64,000 nucleotides of DNA. Source: Liopterus haemorrhoidalis. Lineage: Eukaryota > Arthropoda > Insecta > Coleoptera > Dytiscidae. Positions within the stretch are counted from its first letter, which is position 1; the number at the start of each line of letters is the position of its first letter. The notes under the pieces are model-generated. The model had not been told where the DNA came from. It did not search any database and was given only the letters and a program-made list of their open reading frames with translations. The translations under genes were made by a program, and so were the position numbers. The stretch is taken from NCBI GenBank assembly GCA_963971575.1, contig OZ020611.1:23481279-23545278 (forward strand), given 5' to 3'. This document shows, in pieces, positions 31,190 through 42,543 of this stretch.

Positions 31190-31955
31190 CATCGCATTAT
31201 GCACAAAGACCTAAAGATGCACCCCCACGAAATTCAATTGGTGCAAGAATTAAATCCCCAAGATGCCAGTCAGAGGCTTAATTTCGTAAATTAGGTGATT
31301 GAGCGATTTTCAACGTTTACCAACATTTTGTTTTCGGATGAAGCTCATTTTCATCTTAATGGCCACGTAAATAAGCAGAACTGCCGCTACTGGAGTGCAA
31401 CGAATCCGAAACGCAAACATCAGAAACCCCTACACTCGCCTAAAGTGACCGTATGGGCTGCAATGTCGGCGCGAGGAATTATCGGCCCATACTTTTTTGA
31501 AGACGAAAGGGGGCGTGCAGTTACAGTGAATTCAGAGCGTTATGTGGAGATGTTAGACAACTTCTTGGTACCTGAACTGCAAAACTTTCCTGGCTATAAC
31601 CAAAGAACATGGTTCCAACAGGACGGAGCAACTTCACACACGTCCAATATGTCTCTGCCACGTGTTCGTGAAAATTTCTCAGGCATATTGATCTCCCGAA
31701 GAGGTGACATAAATTGGCCTCCACGCAGTCCAGATTTAACCCCTATGGACTTTTTCCTATGGGGGTTATCTTAAATCTAAAGTTTACGCCAATAAACCGA
31801 CTTCACTGGCGCATTTGAAAGAAAATATCCGTCACGAAATGGCAGCCATCCCTGAGTCCACCTGCCGAGACGTCATAAGTAATTTTACTGTTCGATTAAA
31901 TGAGTGCCGAGAACGCGAGGGTCTACATTTAGACGATATTATTTTTAAGAAATAA
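31190..31955 (+). pseudogene. IS630/Tc1-mariner-type (DDE_3) transposase pseudogene
   Basis: The frame gives HRIMHKDLKMHPHEIQLVQE, LNFVN-stop-VIERF, then LFSDEAHFHLNGHVNKQN (first catalytic D), KVTVWAAMSARGIIGPYFFE, TWFQQDGATSHT (second D) and WPPRSPDLTPMDFFLWG (third D). One extra G in the run at 31768-31772 shifts the frame. YLKSKVYANKPTS then continues to HLDDIIFKK and a stop at 31953-31955. The DNA-binding N-terminus is missing. The gene is broken by one nonsense codon, one frameshift and 5' truncation, so its decay is recent. Confidence 0.85.
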
Positions 31956-32067
31956 ATCCCCAAAAAGTGTATTTTAATAATTAATAAACATTTTTTCTAT
32001 ATACGGCTCACTTTTTTTTTTAATCGATCCACTAAATATAAAATTTCTTTTGAGACACCTTGTATAA
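31956..32067 (+). mobile_element. 3' end of the same transposon
   Basis: An AT-rich 3' untranslated region ends with ttttgagacaccttgta and TA at 32067, a typical terminus of this insect transposon type (acaaggtgtctca on the other strand). The matching 5' end is not found upstream. Confidence 0.6.
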
Positions 32068-32240
32068 TAAGGCATTTTGCCGGACTTGTCGATTATAAAA
32101 CTCGTCGCTTCGCGACTCGTTTTTTGCCTGTCACGTGATTATCGAAATGATGGACCTCGGGCGCGTGCGTGGTGTATCCACAAAACGTCAGCAAAAATTA
32201 TTAATGTTATTATCATTAGCCTATAACAAACAGGAAGTTC
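32068..32240. repeat. Dispersed repeat R5, copy 2
   Basis: Similar to 24395-24597. It includes the small GC-rich patch ctcgggcgcgtgcgtgg. Confidence 0.55.
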
Positions 32241-33799
32241 TGAGCAATTTAACGTTGAAATAATTTTTCAAATTTGTGGCACCCCGGTTGAGAAACACTG
32301 ATATAGCCAATAACAGTCGGGAAGTTCAAAATCTATACATTCAATGTTCAAAGGATTATCCAAATCGGTTAATTAATTTACGTTTGTACCATTTAAACGT
32401 AACAATAATATTTTATTTCACTATAAAGAATACATGGATTCTGAATAAAATAGAGAAAAATTAATAAAATAGTTGAATATTATTGCATAGGATTCACTAT
32501 TATTTATGTCACTTGGAAATTTAGAAAAACATTTGAGTAACACTGATAGATGTGAAATTTGCCGATTTTCGTTGTAAGTAATAATATATTCGTTGTAGTA
32601 ATATTTTACGTTATTAAATTAAGTATTTTGTTTAACTTTTTAAAAAGGTATTTATAATTTTCAGTTTTTTTTGTAAATAATTTGGTTTACATGTAAATAT
32701 ATTATAGTCGTTTTTTAATTTATTTAATCACTAAAATTTCAGCTATAATTCAGTAATGCAAAGGAATTGCCTCCTAAATTTGAATGTCGGTAGTTGGTTC
32801 GTTGTTCGAGAGAGGCGCTGATGAATACTTTTATCATAATTTTTAAGTTTTTTTGAAATATGTCTTAAAATTAGCATTTTTACTGCAAAAAAAAAAAAAA
32901 CAGCGGAAGACAGTCATGATGATAAAAAAAAAAACACTTTCATCCTATAATAATCACTTATATATAAAGGAGTAATATATTAAAATGACATCTGGGTATA
33001 TAATACTTCAAGATTTAACACAATTAAAATTCCGCAATTACTAAATATCGAATATTATTCTGTCTTATCTATCCTCCTAATACATTGTACTTTATACTTT
33101 CGTTAATATAGTTAGTAAAATAGTTAATAACATACAGTTTCCAGAATTAAAATAACAAAACTGCTTAACAGATCTATCCTCACCCTGAAAACTAATTTGA
33201 ACGTATTTACAGATAGGTTTAACATTTACAACGTTCGAACGATCCTTACAATATATTTTGATAACTCAAAACTGATTCTTACTTTCTTAATTATTACTTT
33301 CTTTTCCGTTTAATAGCATTTTTAACTGAAGGCAATTGTATGGTCGGCAAAAATTTTCAAAATTTATGACAATGTGTTAAAACTTTAAAAAACTGCATTA
33401 TCTTTATCAACTCTTATGTATTTTTTACACATTTCATCAATTTTATTAATAAAATACCTTCAATTGTAGGTTTTTCAATTCAGTTTTGGTCTGAAATCGT
33501 CTTCTGAATAGTAAAAAAATAGAAATATGAACATCTTTTATCGTCTGATAAAACATATCCGTGCCTAGCAAGGGTGACTTTGACTCGACACGGATTCGTG
33601 GAAAAAAAGCATGATTTTTATCAATAGAAATTAGTCAGTACCCCCTGTCGAAATAAAATTAAGACTAAGCACTAAAAAAATATCACCCGGATAAGACGGC
33701 GGTTCATTTTCCTCTCTCCACGTTACCGGAAAAATGAAGATACACCAGAAGTTGAATAGAACATACATACCAACACTTGTACAATATAATAGTAGATGA
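32241..33799. other. Spacer, no gene seen
   Basis: A hAT-like end (caccccggttgagaaacactg) occurs at 32280-32300; it is the same end as that of the hAT element at 44502-45759. The rest is AT-rich without recognisable features. Confidence 0.4.
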
Positions 33800-34893
33800 T
33801 CATTTCTGACTTATCAAAATTCTCTGGACGTTAAGGCCAGCACCCCAAACAGGTGTACAATATGACAGTATAGAGTACACAAGAGCATAATAGACATTTA
33901 TTATTGCTTGTAAATTCAAAACAGATTTTAAGTTTAAGATAACAAAATACGCTTTGTTTATTTCTTTGCATACAAAGTTTATCTGGCTATTCCATGAGAG
34001 GTTGTTATCGACCCTTAATCCTAGGAAAACTGTATCTTCTGCAAAGGTTTCTGTCAAAAAGTAATTAGAAAGTTTACAGTTAAATATTAATATTTTTGTC
34101 TTGCTTTCGTTTAATATAATTCTATTGGAGTAGCACCACTCCGCCATTTTTATATTGATAAAATTTATGTCATGTTGTAATTTTTCTGGGGATTCAGCCG
34201 AAATGGATATTGATGTATCATCGGCAAAATTTATAATTAGCCCTTCAGGTATCCACTCAGATATGTCGTTGATGAATATCAAGAAGATTAAAGGTCCGAT
34301 AGTCGAACCCTGTGGCAAACCACCAGTTAATTCAAATTCAGGAGAACATTCTCCATTTAGATTTGTCTTTATTTTTCTATGTTTCAAATATTAATCAATA
34401 ACATTGAGAATGGTGCCCCTAATACCTAACTGATACAGTTTATTCATTACAAATTGAGCAGATACAGTATCGAATGCTCTAGAAAAGTCATAAAAAATGC
34501 CAGCTACATATCTACAAGTATCCAATTCTTTATTGACATGCATAAAGAACTGAAGAGTGGCAGTTTCAGTGTTAAGCTGTGCTTTAAAATCATGCTGTGA
34601 AGCAGCCAACTTAAGAACTAATCTAACTAATTTAAGATACGGTTATATAAAAATTTAATTTGAGACTACACTTAAAATAGATATAGGTCTATAATCGACC
34701 ATGTCACTTTTATTACCTTTTTTATATACAGGTACTATTAGTCCCAATTTTAAAGATTCTGGAAATACGCCTTGTGATTGTTGTCAATATATGTCAATAA
34801 CACCTTTAAACACTTTCACAGGGATATTGTCGAATCCAGTAGAGTTCTTGTTAGGTAGGCTTGAGATAATAGAAAATATTTCATCCTCAGCTG
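33800..34893 (-). pseudogene. Jockey/CR1-group LINE reverse transcriptase pseudogene
   Basis: On the minus strand from 34893: PNKNSTGFDNIPVKVFK, a stop, then LIVPVYKKGNKSDMVDYRPI (34670-34780), SQHDFKAQLNTETATLQFF, YDFSRAFDTVSAQFVMNKLY, one TAA at 34388-34390 where a Gln is expected, then GGLPQGSTIGPLIFLIFIND and INFADDTSI (the catalytic FADD motif) and the thumb region FLGLRVDNNLSW to about 33800. The endonuclease and the C-terminus are missing. It abuts an unrelated plus-strand LINE tail at 34894. Confidence 0.85.
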
Positions 34894-35440
34894 CTCTACG
34901 CGTGCTCTACTATCATCTTAGACACGCCTGTGGTATTGACCAAATACCGGTTATACCGTACGTCCTTTCTGACATAGTTTCGGTGGTGGAAAATTCCAAG
35001 TGCCGTATTTATTGGAATTACTCCTTCCCCACCTCGAGGTTACTGACAGCCACTAAGCCGGACACAACCCTCCTGGATATCGAGACCAAACAGATGTTCG
35101 TGATCGAAGTCTAGCTGAGAAGAATATCTCTCTCAAGGAGGAGAAAAAGAGGTCCAAGTATATGGATCTCTTGTCCGAGCTTAGAAAGCTGTATCCCGGG
35201 TATAAAGTTAAGCTTGTAGTTCTGATAGTTGGTGTTTTGGGTGGTATGAAAGCCTCCTATCGAAGGGAAATCGAGTCCATTCCCGCCTGCAGATTTTCTG
35301 CCAACTATTTGATCTGCAGGATGCAGAAAGCAGTGCTTTTCGGGTCACTCCGCATTTTGCGGGCATTGGATCTGGCGTTATTTCCGCGGCTACATATCGC
35401 CAGGGTTTGGGATGCAGTCGTGTGTATTTAGCTCCACTAG
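34894..35440 (+). pseudogene. C-terminal region of an RLE-type LINE (possible)
   Basis: The frame gives RVLYYHLRHACGIDQIPVIP, KCRIYWNYSFPTSRLLTATK, PDTTLLDIETKQMFVIEV and a stop. After a frameshift it gives AEKNISLKEEKKRSKYMDLL, KLVVLIVGVLGGMK and KAVLFGSLRILRALDL. The pattern (IYWD....T...KPDI...D......LIDV......N...KE.EK..KY.DL....…VVVGALG...LQK..LLGTA.ILR) is common at the end of insect and other metazoan LINE proteins and suits a PD-(D/E)XK nuclease fold. That assignment is from memory. Confidence 0.55.
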
Positions 35441-36056
35441 TCTCTAGTATGATGCGGCTCAAAAGGTTGCTGAAGTTTGAGATTAGTGGACGCTTGTCAA
35501 GACCTGACAAACCCCATAATAATAACAATCACAGTTCATTCAGTTGAAAAAATTATATTTGAAATTTGCAATGAATATAAAATTAAAAATATGTTTAATC
35601 GACACGTTAATATTTTCTCCAAATTTGCTTCTGATAGGTTCATTCTTTTAACAGTCAATATAAGTTTTAGTAGTAAGAAAGCGATTACTTAATAAATTTA
35701 ACGAAAAAAAAAAAAAAAAAAAATTTGAACCAAAATTAACCTTTATTTACATTTCGTTGCGGTTACGGTTTTTAAATCGAGCAATTTTACGTTCCGGTTC
35801 CACAACTGTTAAAAATTCCGGTTAGTTTCGGTTTTTGGTTTCCGGTTCGGTTCCGGTTCGACATATTGTTTGCCTTTTTTCCAACAAATTGGTATTTTTA
35901 TCCAAAATTAAGCACAAGAATTTTTATGAATAAAATTTTTGCTTAAAATTTATAGTAGATATAGAATATGCAATGGAAAAGTTAACATGGGAAAGCTCTA
36001 TGCTGCAAGTCAAAAAAGGAAAAACGGTATAATTTTCAATGAACCTTATTCCTATA
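35441..36056. other. Spacer with ggttccggtt low-complexity stretch
   Basis: A 20-base poly-A run at 35704-35723 is followed by degenerate cggtttccggttcggttcc repeats (35760-35870). No gene. Confidence 0.45.
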
Positions 36057-36304
36057 CAGGGGCGCACACAAGGGGGGGTCCAAGGGGTCCGGACCCCCCC
36101 CCCGTACTGTGAGAATTGAGGCATTTTTTTTGCCCTTCACTTAAAATTTAGAAGGGAGGAACTTTTTTTTTGCTCTTCACTTAAAATTTAGAAGGGAGGA
36201 CCTTTTTATTTTGCTCTTCACTTGAAATTGATATTTTGCCCTGTGTTTATAAAAATTATGTATAATTGGACCCCCCCCAAGCCAAAAATCTGTGTGCGCC
36301 ACTG
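36057..36304. mobile_element. hAT MITE, 248 bp, TSD ttcct(a/t)ta
   Basis: It starts caggggcgcacacaagg and ends tgtgtgcgccactg, with ttcctata at 36049-36056 and ttccttta at 36305-36312. Internally three tandem blocks of ttttttgctcttcacttaaa with gaagggagga are present, and C-rich tracts lie next to both ends. Confidence 0.85.
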
Positions 36305-36892
36305 TTCCTTTAATATTTCAATTTCACTTGACTGTATCATTTTGACCCTGAGCCACCACATATGGTAATTTAGAACAGCGTTTCCCAACCTTTTTTTATG
36401 GCGGACCTGCAAGTTTAGAATGTAATGTATTGCAAAGTTTTATATATTTTATTGCACTGATTACAAACACAAAAAAAATTGATGTGAAGTGTGAATTTTC
36501 ACACATTTCTGGGTTTTGCAGGTATTTAGTAACTGAACGATGATTATTTGGGATGCCAAAACAAATTTTATGTCAAAATATTTTTTTATGAATTTTAATT
36601 CGAATGCCTAATACCATTATTTAAGTTTCTAAATATATGCAGTATTTGTTTTATATAGCAAAGTTCATTAAGATTTTGAAAATTGCACCTATGGCTTCCA
36701 TTGGTTGCTTACATCATAAGTCCCGCCCTTTGATTTCGTCAAACATAAAATTAATTTAAATTTTAAAACTTTCCACTGGTTATTAAATTTACGCTTTTAA
36801 AAATTAAATGCAACATTTACCAAATATAACTAGAATTTTAACAAAATAATTTAAACAAAATAAAAATGCAAAAAAAAAAAACAAAAAATAAA

Positions 36893-36976
36893 ATCAACAG
36901 GATTCGAACCCTAGTTTGCAAGTTAAGTTATATTATTAAGCGTACGACAAATGCAACCACGCCACGAGAGCTACTG
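36893..36976 (-). repeat. tRNA-like module of HINE-1 (copy 2)
   Basis: Minus strand: agctctcgtggcgtggttgc (A-box region) and ctagggttcgaatcctgttg (a good B-box). The middle differs completely from the modules at 25106 and 41286. Confidence 0.6.
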
Positions 36977-37447
36977 ATCTGGTATGTTACACAACGTATT
37001 AAATAGTTAACATATTTTAGTTAAAAACACAAAAAATGCGTTTTTTTCCGAAAACATAATCTGATCAAAAATTCCTGTTGTACTATTCCGGTTCACACCA
37101 ATGTACATTACTTAGAATTTTTTCAGATTTTTAGTTTAAACCATCTGGGCTACAGGGTGTGGGACAAAAATTTTTTTGCAGAATTTTAGCAAAAACCGCG
37201 TCGAAATAATTTATTTTGCAAAAATAAAATTTTGATCGTTAATCCACGTACTAAGGGCTTTCATTTGATACTCTACTCAGAATTGAAAAAAAATATTTTT
37301 TTTTACGATGAGCACATATTTGTTTATATTTTTAGAGGGATATGTTTTTTAGATGTTTTAGTATTTTTCCTATGTGCGGGTCAAAGAGTTGTATAAGCAT
37401 GCCAAATTTCAACTCTCTAGGTTTAGCCGTTTGGCTACAATTCTACC

Positions 37448-37739
<292 letters not shown>

Positions 37740-37792
37740 GACAAAATGACGGTATAAGGGTTTTTTGGTCATACCTACAAAACCCTAAAAAT

Positions 37793-38520
37793 CACATATA
37801 ATTAGTGAAAAAAGAAACATATTATTACTTAAGCAATTAAAAAATTAAGGACCGAGATTTTAAACTCAAAATTAAGTGGGTTATAACTTATTAGGCGAAT
37901 AGTTGCATAGTAAAAAAAAAAACTCAGGCACCGGAGCTTTGGAAACTGAAACACCGATCAAGTTTAAATAAAGCTCTTGCTCGCGCCCTCAGGCGTCCGT
38001 GCACCCTTGATTCAGAACCTCTGTTATAAAGGTTTCTTGGACATACCTACAAAACCCTAAATAATCGTATGTCATATTTATAGTGACACAAATTATCACT
38101 TAAAATGACAAAAGAGAGAGAATATATTTTTAGCCTTTCCTGTTGATTAAAATGACTCAAAAAAGTCACAATTATTTTAATCGCTAAATTAATTATAATT
38201 ATCTATTTAAACATCATAACCATTCCGTGAGAACTAATATACTCCCCCGCAAAAGGATAAACCAAAATCATATCTTACTAATTAAAAGCAATTTTATCAA
38301 TTCCTAACAACGCAATCCTTCCGTGAGAACGTTGCAAAAAACTCCCCTAGAAAGGGTTAGTCCAAACTCATATCAAAATCTTATTTAGTCGCTTAATTAG
38401 GATTTACCAGCAAATTTTCTATACTGACTAACTAAAGATACGCAGTTCTTCATTATATAAGTTAATATTAACGTCATTTTGCATGGATGTTGATAAGGAC
38501 CAATACAGAAATCATCTTAG
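37793..38520. other. Spacer upstream of the candidate host exon
   Basis: Mostly unique AT-rich DNA. 38218-38245 and 38327-38350 carry ccgtgagaa and actcccc in a loosely repeated arrangement. No gene seen. Confidence 0.35.
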
Positions 38521-38564
38521 ACTTCCTGTGATAAATACTTAACAATTCCCGGGTGATAAGTTAG

Positions 38565-38570
38565 TATAAA
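38565..38570 (+). promoter_or_regulatory. TATA box and nearby GATA/kappaB-like sites of candidate gene
   Basis: TATAAA at 38565-38570 is 90 bases before the ATG at 38660. A GATA-type site (tgataag, 38554-38560) and the complement of a kappaB-like gggaattgtt (38542-38551) lie just upstream. Adjacent GATA and kappaB sites are typical of insect immune genes, but single sites like these also occur by chance. Confidence 0.4.
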
Positions 38571-38659
38571 TATGCCAGTGTTTAAGTGCGGTCGTGAATA
38601 ACAAACTTTACGAATAGACGAATCGATTAAGAGACTAATTTCGAATTTGACTTTACGAA

Positions 38660-38757
38660 ATGTGGTTTAAGTTATTGTGTCTTATTGGTTTTTTTCTGTG
38701 TTTTTGTCATAATTCTGGTGGCAATAACCAAGATGGAAAATGTGTCAAAATAAGACA
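38660..38757 (+). CDS. Candidate first exon: signal peptide, possible clip-domain start
   Basis: ATG at 38660 opens a frame of 32 codons plus two bases. It begins with a basic residue and a strong hydrophobic stretch (MWFKLLCLIGFFLCFC), reads like a secretory signal peptide, and continues HNSGGNNQDGKCVKIR. It ends at a good donor, gacaGTAAGTAC. The GKCVxIRxC pattern is how many insect clip-domain serine proteases or homologues begin after the signal peptide; those are secreted zymogens of immune and clotting cascades. Only one cysteine of the six in a clip domain is in this exon, and I found no second exon nearby, so the family call is an inference. It is the only host-like coding piece I see in the window. 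Confidence 0.4.
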
Positions 38758-38765
38758 GTAAGTAC

Positions 38766-39086
38766 ATTTATTTGAATGATTTTAAAATGGTGATTAAATT
38801 GCAGAATTTTCTTTGTTTTAAAATAAGGTTTCAAACATAATGGCTTTCGCAAACAAATTTTCAGTTGCTGAATTGTGATTTAATTGACCTATCTTAATAT
38901 TTATTTATTATGTTATTAAAGAAATATAGGTCATTCCAAACGTTTGGGTGGAACCAAATGGCATTTTTAAGTTGTCACGAGCTAATTTTTTAATGATTTA
39001 AGTTGGATTTTACTAAATAAATTGATCAAAAGTTTCAATCAAACCTTAAGAGTTATAGAATCAAAATTCAGTCCTGTTCAGCTTAA
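38766..39086. other. Possible intron sequence after the candidate exon
   Basis: No acceptor followed by a plausible exon was recognised. The sequence is AT-rich and unique here. Confidence 0.3.
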
Positions 39087-39848
39087 GGCGGCGCACAACC
39101 CTATAGTCCTCAATAGTTTCTTATACAAAACTAATAATCGGAAATAAAATTAATAACAATCTATATATCAAAATTTGCAGCGAATTTTTATCTATCTAAT
39201 AGGATATTTTTAACTGTAGAAAAAACTGTTAGGTAGTTGTAAATAAGCAAATTGCATTATAGACGCCATCTTGTGAACCAATGGACGCATATTTGCGTAC
39301 GATGCGGAAAATTGTACCTAAAGCTTCATTCTACAAATATGATTGTAGCTATTTTGTTGAATTGTGAAAATTACTTATAGTTATTGTACTTGGTAATCTA
39401 TTTTTGCCGCCCTCTTGAATCTGCCGCGGTTTTCAAAATAACTGTTACGGGTTAAAATGATTTATTTTTTGTGAAGAATACGTGTACCAAATGGCATACT
39501 ATTATCTTTAAGTATAACATTTTTCGACGAAGGCTCTAAACTATAAGAAATCAAGTCGAAAAAAAAAATTGTCGTATTATTTGAACATTTCTACACAAAA
39601 CTATATAAATATAAAAGTTATTCGAAACCCACAAATAGATTTAAAAAATTACTGAACAATATCGCTGATGTCTATTTTTAAGTTATTGAGCGATAATATT
39701 TTTACAATAAATGTTTCTACAATTAAAACTATCATATTAGATATATACAAATTCGGTGCAAAATTTGATGTATAGGTTGATTCTAATTTTATTTCAGATT
39801 GTTAGTTTTGTATAAGAAACTAGTAACCTCCAGGGGTTATACGTAGCC
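39087..39848. mobile_element. 762-bp foldback element with TTAA target
   Basis: The ends ggcggcgcacaaccctatag (39087) and the complement of ggggttatacgtagcc (ending 39848) are imperfectly inverted. Further in, tttcttatacaaaactaa pairs with its complement ttagttttgtataagaaa. TTAA is on both sides (39083-39086 and 39849-39852), as for piggyBac or Kolobok. No coding capacity. Confidence 0.6.
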
Positions 39849-39934
39849 TTAAACCAAGAAACCATCTATAGTTTGATTTTGAGTGAAATTATTCGGATAG
39901 TCATAATAAGATTTATTAACGACAGATTAGAGTC

Positions 39935-40205
39935 GGTTGTTGAAAGCTTAGCCGAGTTTAACCATTTGGCTAAACTCAAAAGTGCCGACCTGCGTAGCGT
40001 AGTGGACAGAACACATGTGCTCTGCGTTGCGAAGGTCTCGGGTTCGAATCCCGTTCAGGCATGGAAATTTTCTCAAATAAAAATTGTCCTGGCTAATTGC
40101 AACAGCAGCAAAGGCCATTAAATTAAAAAAAAAAAAACTCAAAAGTAACCATAGGAACAATTTTCTAACTTTTTGGTTATAGTTAACTAAGCTTTCAGAA
40201 ACCAG
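39935..40205. mobile_element. MITE interrupted by SINE-A
   Basis: The ends ggttgttgaaagcttagccg and the complement of ctaagctttcagaaacca are inverted. A related copy without the SINE lies at 50090-50205. A SINE-A inserted in the middle (39983-40136). Confidence 0.6.
39983..40136 (+). mobile_element. SINE-A, near full-length, TSD actcaaaag
   Basis: actcaaaag is repeated exactly at 39974-39982 and 40137-40145. Head: A-box tagcgtagtgg and B-box gggttcgaatccc. Body: tcctggctaattgc and agcaaaggccatt. Then an A tail. It is the best-preserved SINE-A of the window. Confidence 0.9.
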
Positions 40206-40672
40206 TCCTATATATTTAAATCACGACAAAATATTTAGTTGAACGACAGAATATGATGGTAAACAACAAAACCTGCGGCATATTAAAACCCGAAACTAAC
40301 ATCATATGGAATGATAGGTTATGTTGTCTGTCGTGTTGAAGAATTAATGGAAAATAATTTTGCATTTTGGGAGAACGCACACAGAAAAATGGTATCGTAG
40401 AAGCTCATTTCGAAAAAATATGTGGAAGATAATACAGGGTAGGATTATATATTTATGCAACTTTGATCATCATTTGATTTTGACTTTAATAAAATATAGT
40501 GATTTTCATTTTAAATTGCTTAGTTATTTAGTTTTTAGTTTTTATTAAATAAATATTTTTTTCGATCCTGCGAGAAAGAATAAAAGACGACAACTTTGCA
40601 AGTTGAATAAAAAAAAAAAAATTAAAAAAATCTGGAAGTCTGAATCTGAATAATTATTATTTAGTTTTGCCG
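40206..40672. other. Spacer, no gene seen
   Basis: AT-rich, nothing recognised. Confidence 0.35.
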
Positions 40673-40731
40673 TAGAGTAGTAGAACACACGTGCCCTGCA
40701 TTGCTAAGGTCTCTGGTTGGAATCCTTTCAT
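40673..40731 (+). repeat. SINE-A head fragment
   Basis: Diverged head (tagagtagtagaacacacgt ... aaggtctctggttggaatcc) truncated at the start of HINE-1. Confidence 0.6.
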
Positions 40732-41880
40732 GTTTAGGGTTTTGTAGGCATGACCAAAAAACCCTTATACCGTCATTTTGTCGTCTGTCTGTCTGTCTGT
40801 CTGCCTGTATGTCTGTCTGCCTGCATGTCTGTCTGTCTGTCTGTCTGTCTGTTCGGTAAATAATGCAGCCAAACGGCTAAACTTAGAAAGTTGATTTAAA
40901 CTTAGAGAGAGAATTTGGCATGCTTATACAATTCTTTGACCCGCACATAGGAAAAATACTAATAAATAAGTTTTTTTAAATTCTGAGTAGGATATCAAAT
41001 GAAAGTACGTGGAACGATTAAAGTTTTATTTTTGCTAAATAAATTATTTTGATGCGATTTTTACCAAAATTGTGCAAAAAAAAATTTGTCCCACACCCTG
41101 TAGCCTAGATGGTTTACATTAAAAATCTGATAAAATTCTAAGTATATACATTGGAGTGAATCGGAATAGTGCAACAGGAATTTTTTATCAGATTATGTTT
41201 TCGGAAAATAACGCATTTTTTTGCGGTTTTTGGTTGACGATGTTCAAAAGTCATAGTTATGTAACACACTATACTAGAAGTCGTATCCTGGTCTAATGGC
41301 TAGCTTTCTCACCTGCTACGCAGCAAACTGGGATTCACTCCCGGGCAGAGGAGACAATTTTATTTTTTGTTTTTTTCCATTTTTATTTTCTTTAAATTAT
41401 TTTGTCAACATTCTAGTTATATTTTGGCAAATGTTGCATTTAATTTTTAAGAGCTTTAATTTAATAGTCAGCTGGAATTGTTGGAATTATATTTTCATTC
41501 TATGTGTCATGTATACGAAACCAGAGGGGCGGAGCATATGACTTAAAACAACCAATGGAAGCCATAGACGTATTTTTCAAAATCTTAATGAACCTTGCTA
41601 TATATACATATATAAAAAAAAATACTTCACATATTTAGAAATACCTAAATAATGGTATTAGGTATTCGAATTAAAATTAACAAAAAAATATTTTAACATA
41701 AAATTTGTTTTTAAAGCTCTTAGATTAACAGACGATAAATTATTTTAAAAATATCGTTCATTTTACGGTGATTACTACAAAGAAAAATTTGTCCTTCACA
41801 CTCAGCATGCCGCCTTCACTTATTATATACCTGCGAAACCCTGTAATGTCACACTTCACATCCATTTTTTTCAATACCTG
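40732..41880 (+). mobile_element. HINE-1 copy (plus), complete ends
   Basis: It starts tttagggttttgtaggcatg and ends near 41880 with tacctgcgaaaccctgtaat, a decayed stem-loop and ttcacatccattttttt. In order: a short ctgt array (40782-40850), a block ending agccaaacggctaaacttag, a conserved middle, a tRNA-like module (41286-41356), and the 3' core (caaccaatggaagccataga, aatggtattaggtattcgaa). Confidence 0.85.
41286..41356 (+). repeat. tRNA-like module of HINE-1 (copy 3)
   Basis: atcctggtctaatggctagc is followed by aactgggattcactcccggg and cagaggagac. It is similar to the module at 25106-25178 but not to the others. Confidence 0.6.
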
Positions 41881-41894
41881 TTAATAATTTATTA

Positions 41895-42020
41895 CCTAAT
41901 ATTGCCAACTTGCGTACCGTAGTCGAATCCTGTTCAGGCATGCAATTTTTGTTATGAAAAATTATAGTTGTCCTGGCTAATTGCCTTAGTAGAAAAGGTC
42001 ATAAACGAGAAATAAAAAAA
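41895..42020 (+). repeat. Degenerate SINE-A
   Basis: The head is deleted to tgcgtaccgtagtcgaatcc; the body is cctggctaattgccttagta then aaggtcataaa. Confidence 0.6.
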
Positions 42021-42541
42021 TAAAAAACTATTATTTGTTGAATTATAAGAAATAGAATAATTTTCCCGGGATGAAAAAATTGATATTTTAAAGGTGTACA
42101 TTTTTGTCGTAAGAAAACTCATGCTGTGGAAAAAATTCAAATATGTACAGAGTACGGCGCCCTGCCAAAGATATTCCTAGTTCTAGGTGTTTAAGGAATT
42201 AAGACTCCGCGCTAATACTGCGGCAAGCAAAATCCGACTAACATAGCTATTCATAAACTATCAGAGATTTAGTATATTAGTCATTTCAGTCATAAATAAA
42301 ATATCTGATATAATTTTAGTTGATTTCTGGGCTGATTTGCAATATATTCAAGTATTTTTTTAAAACTTTTTTTTAACATTAAAGAGTTTTGAGAATGTAC
42401 TTCGTTAATTTAACACTCAAACTCTAGCGGAGAGAAACAGTATTTTTATGGTATAATTCGGTTGATAGTAGCGTGCTAAACTTCTTATGTAATTTTTGTT
42501 GTATTGTTCTAAATTATTGACAGCTACCATAAGCGCTATGG
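42021..42541. other. Spacer, no gene seen
   Basis: AT-rich, nothing recognised. Confidence 0.35.
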
Positions 42542-42543
42542 TA

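Noticed and set aside
34701..34893. Plus-strand N-terminal part of the frame ending at 35114
   Set aside because: It is antisense to the LINE RT pseudogene on the minus strand; only the part after 34894 is meaningful.
41286..41356. Functional tRNA gene inside HINE-1
   Set aside because: No clean cloverleaf or T-loop; treated as a tRNA-like module.
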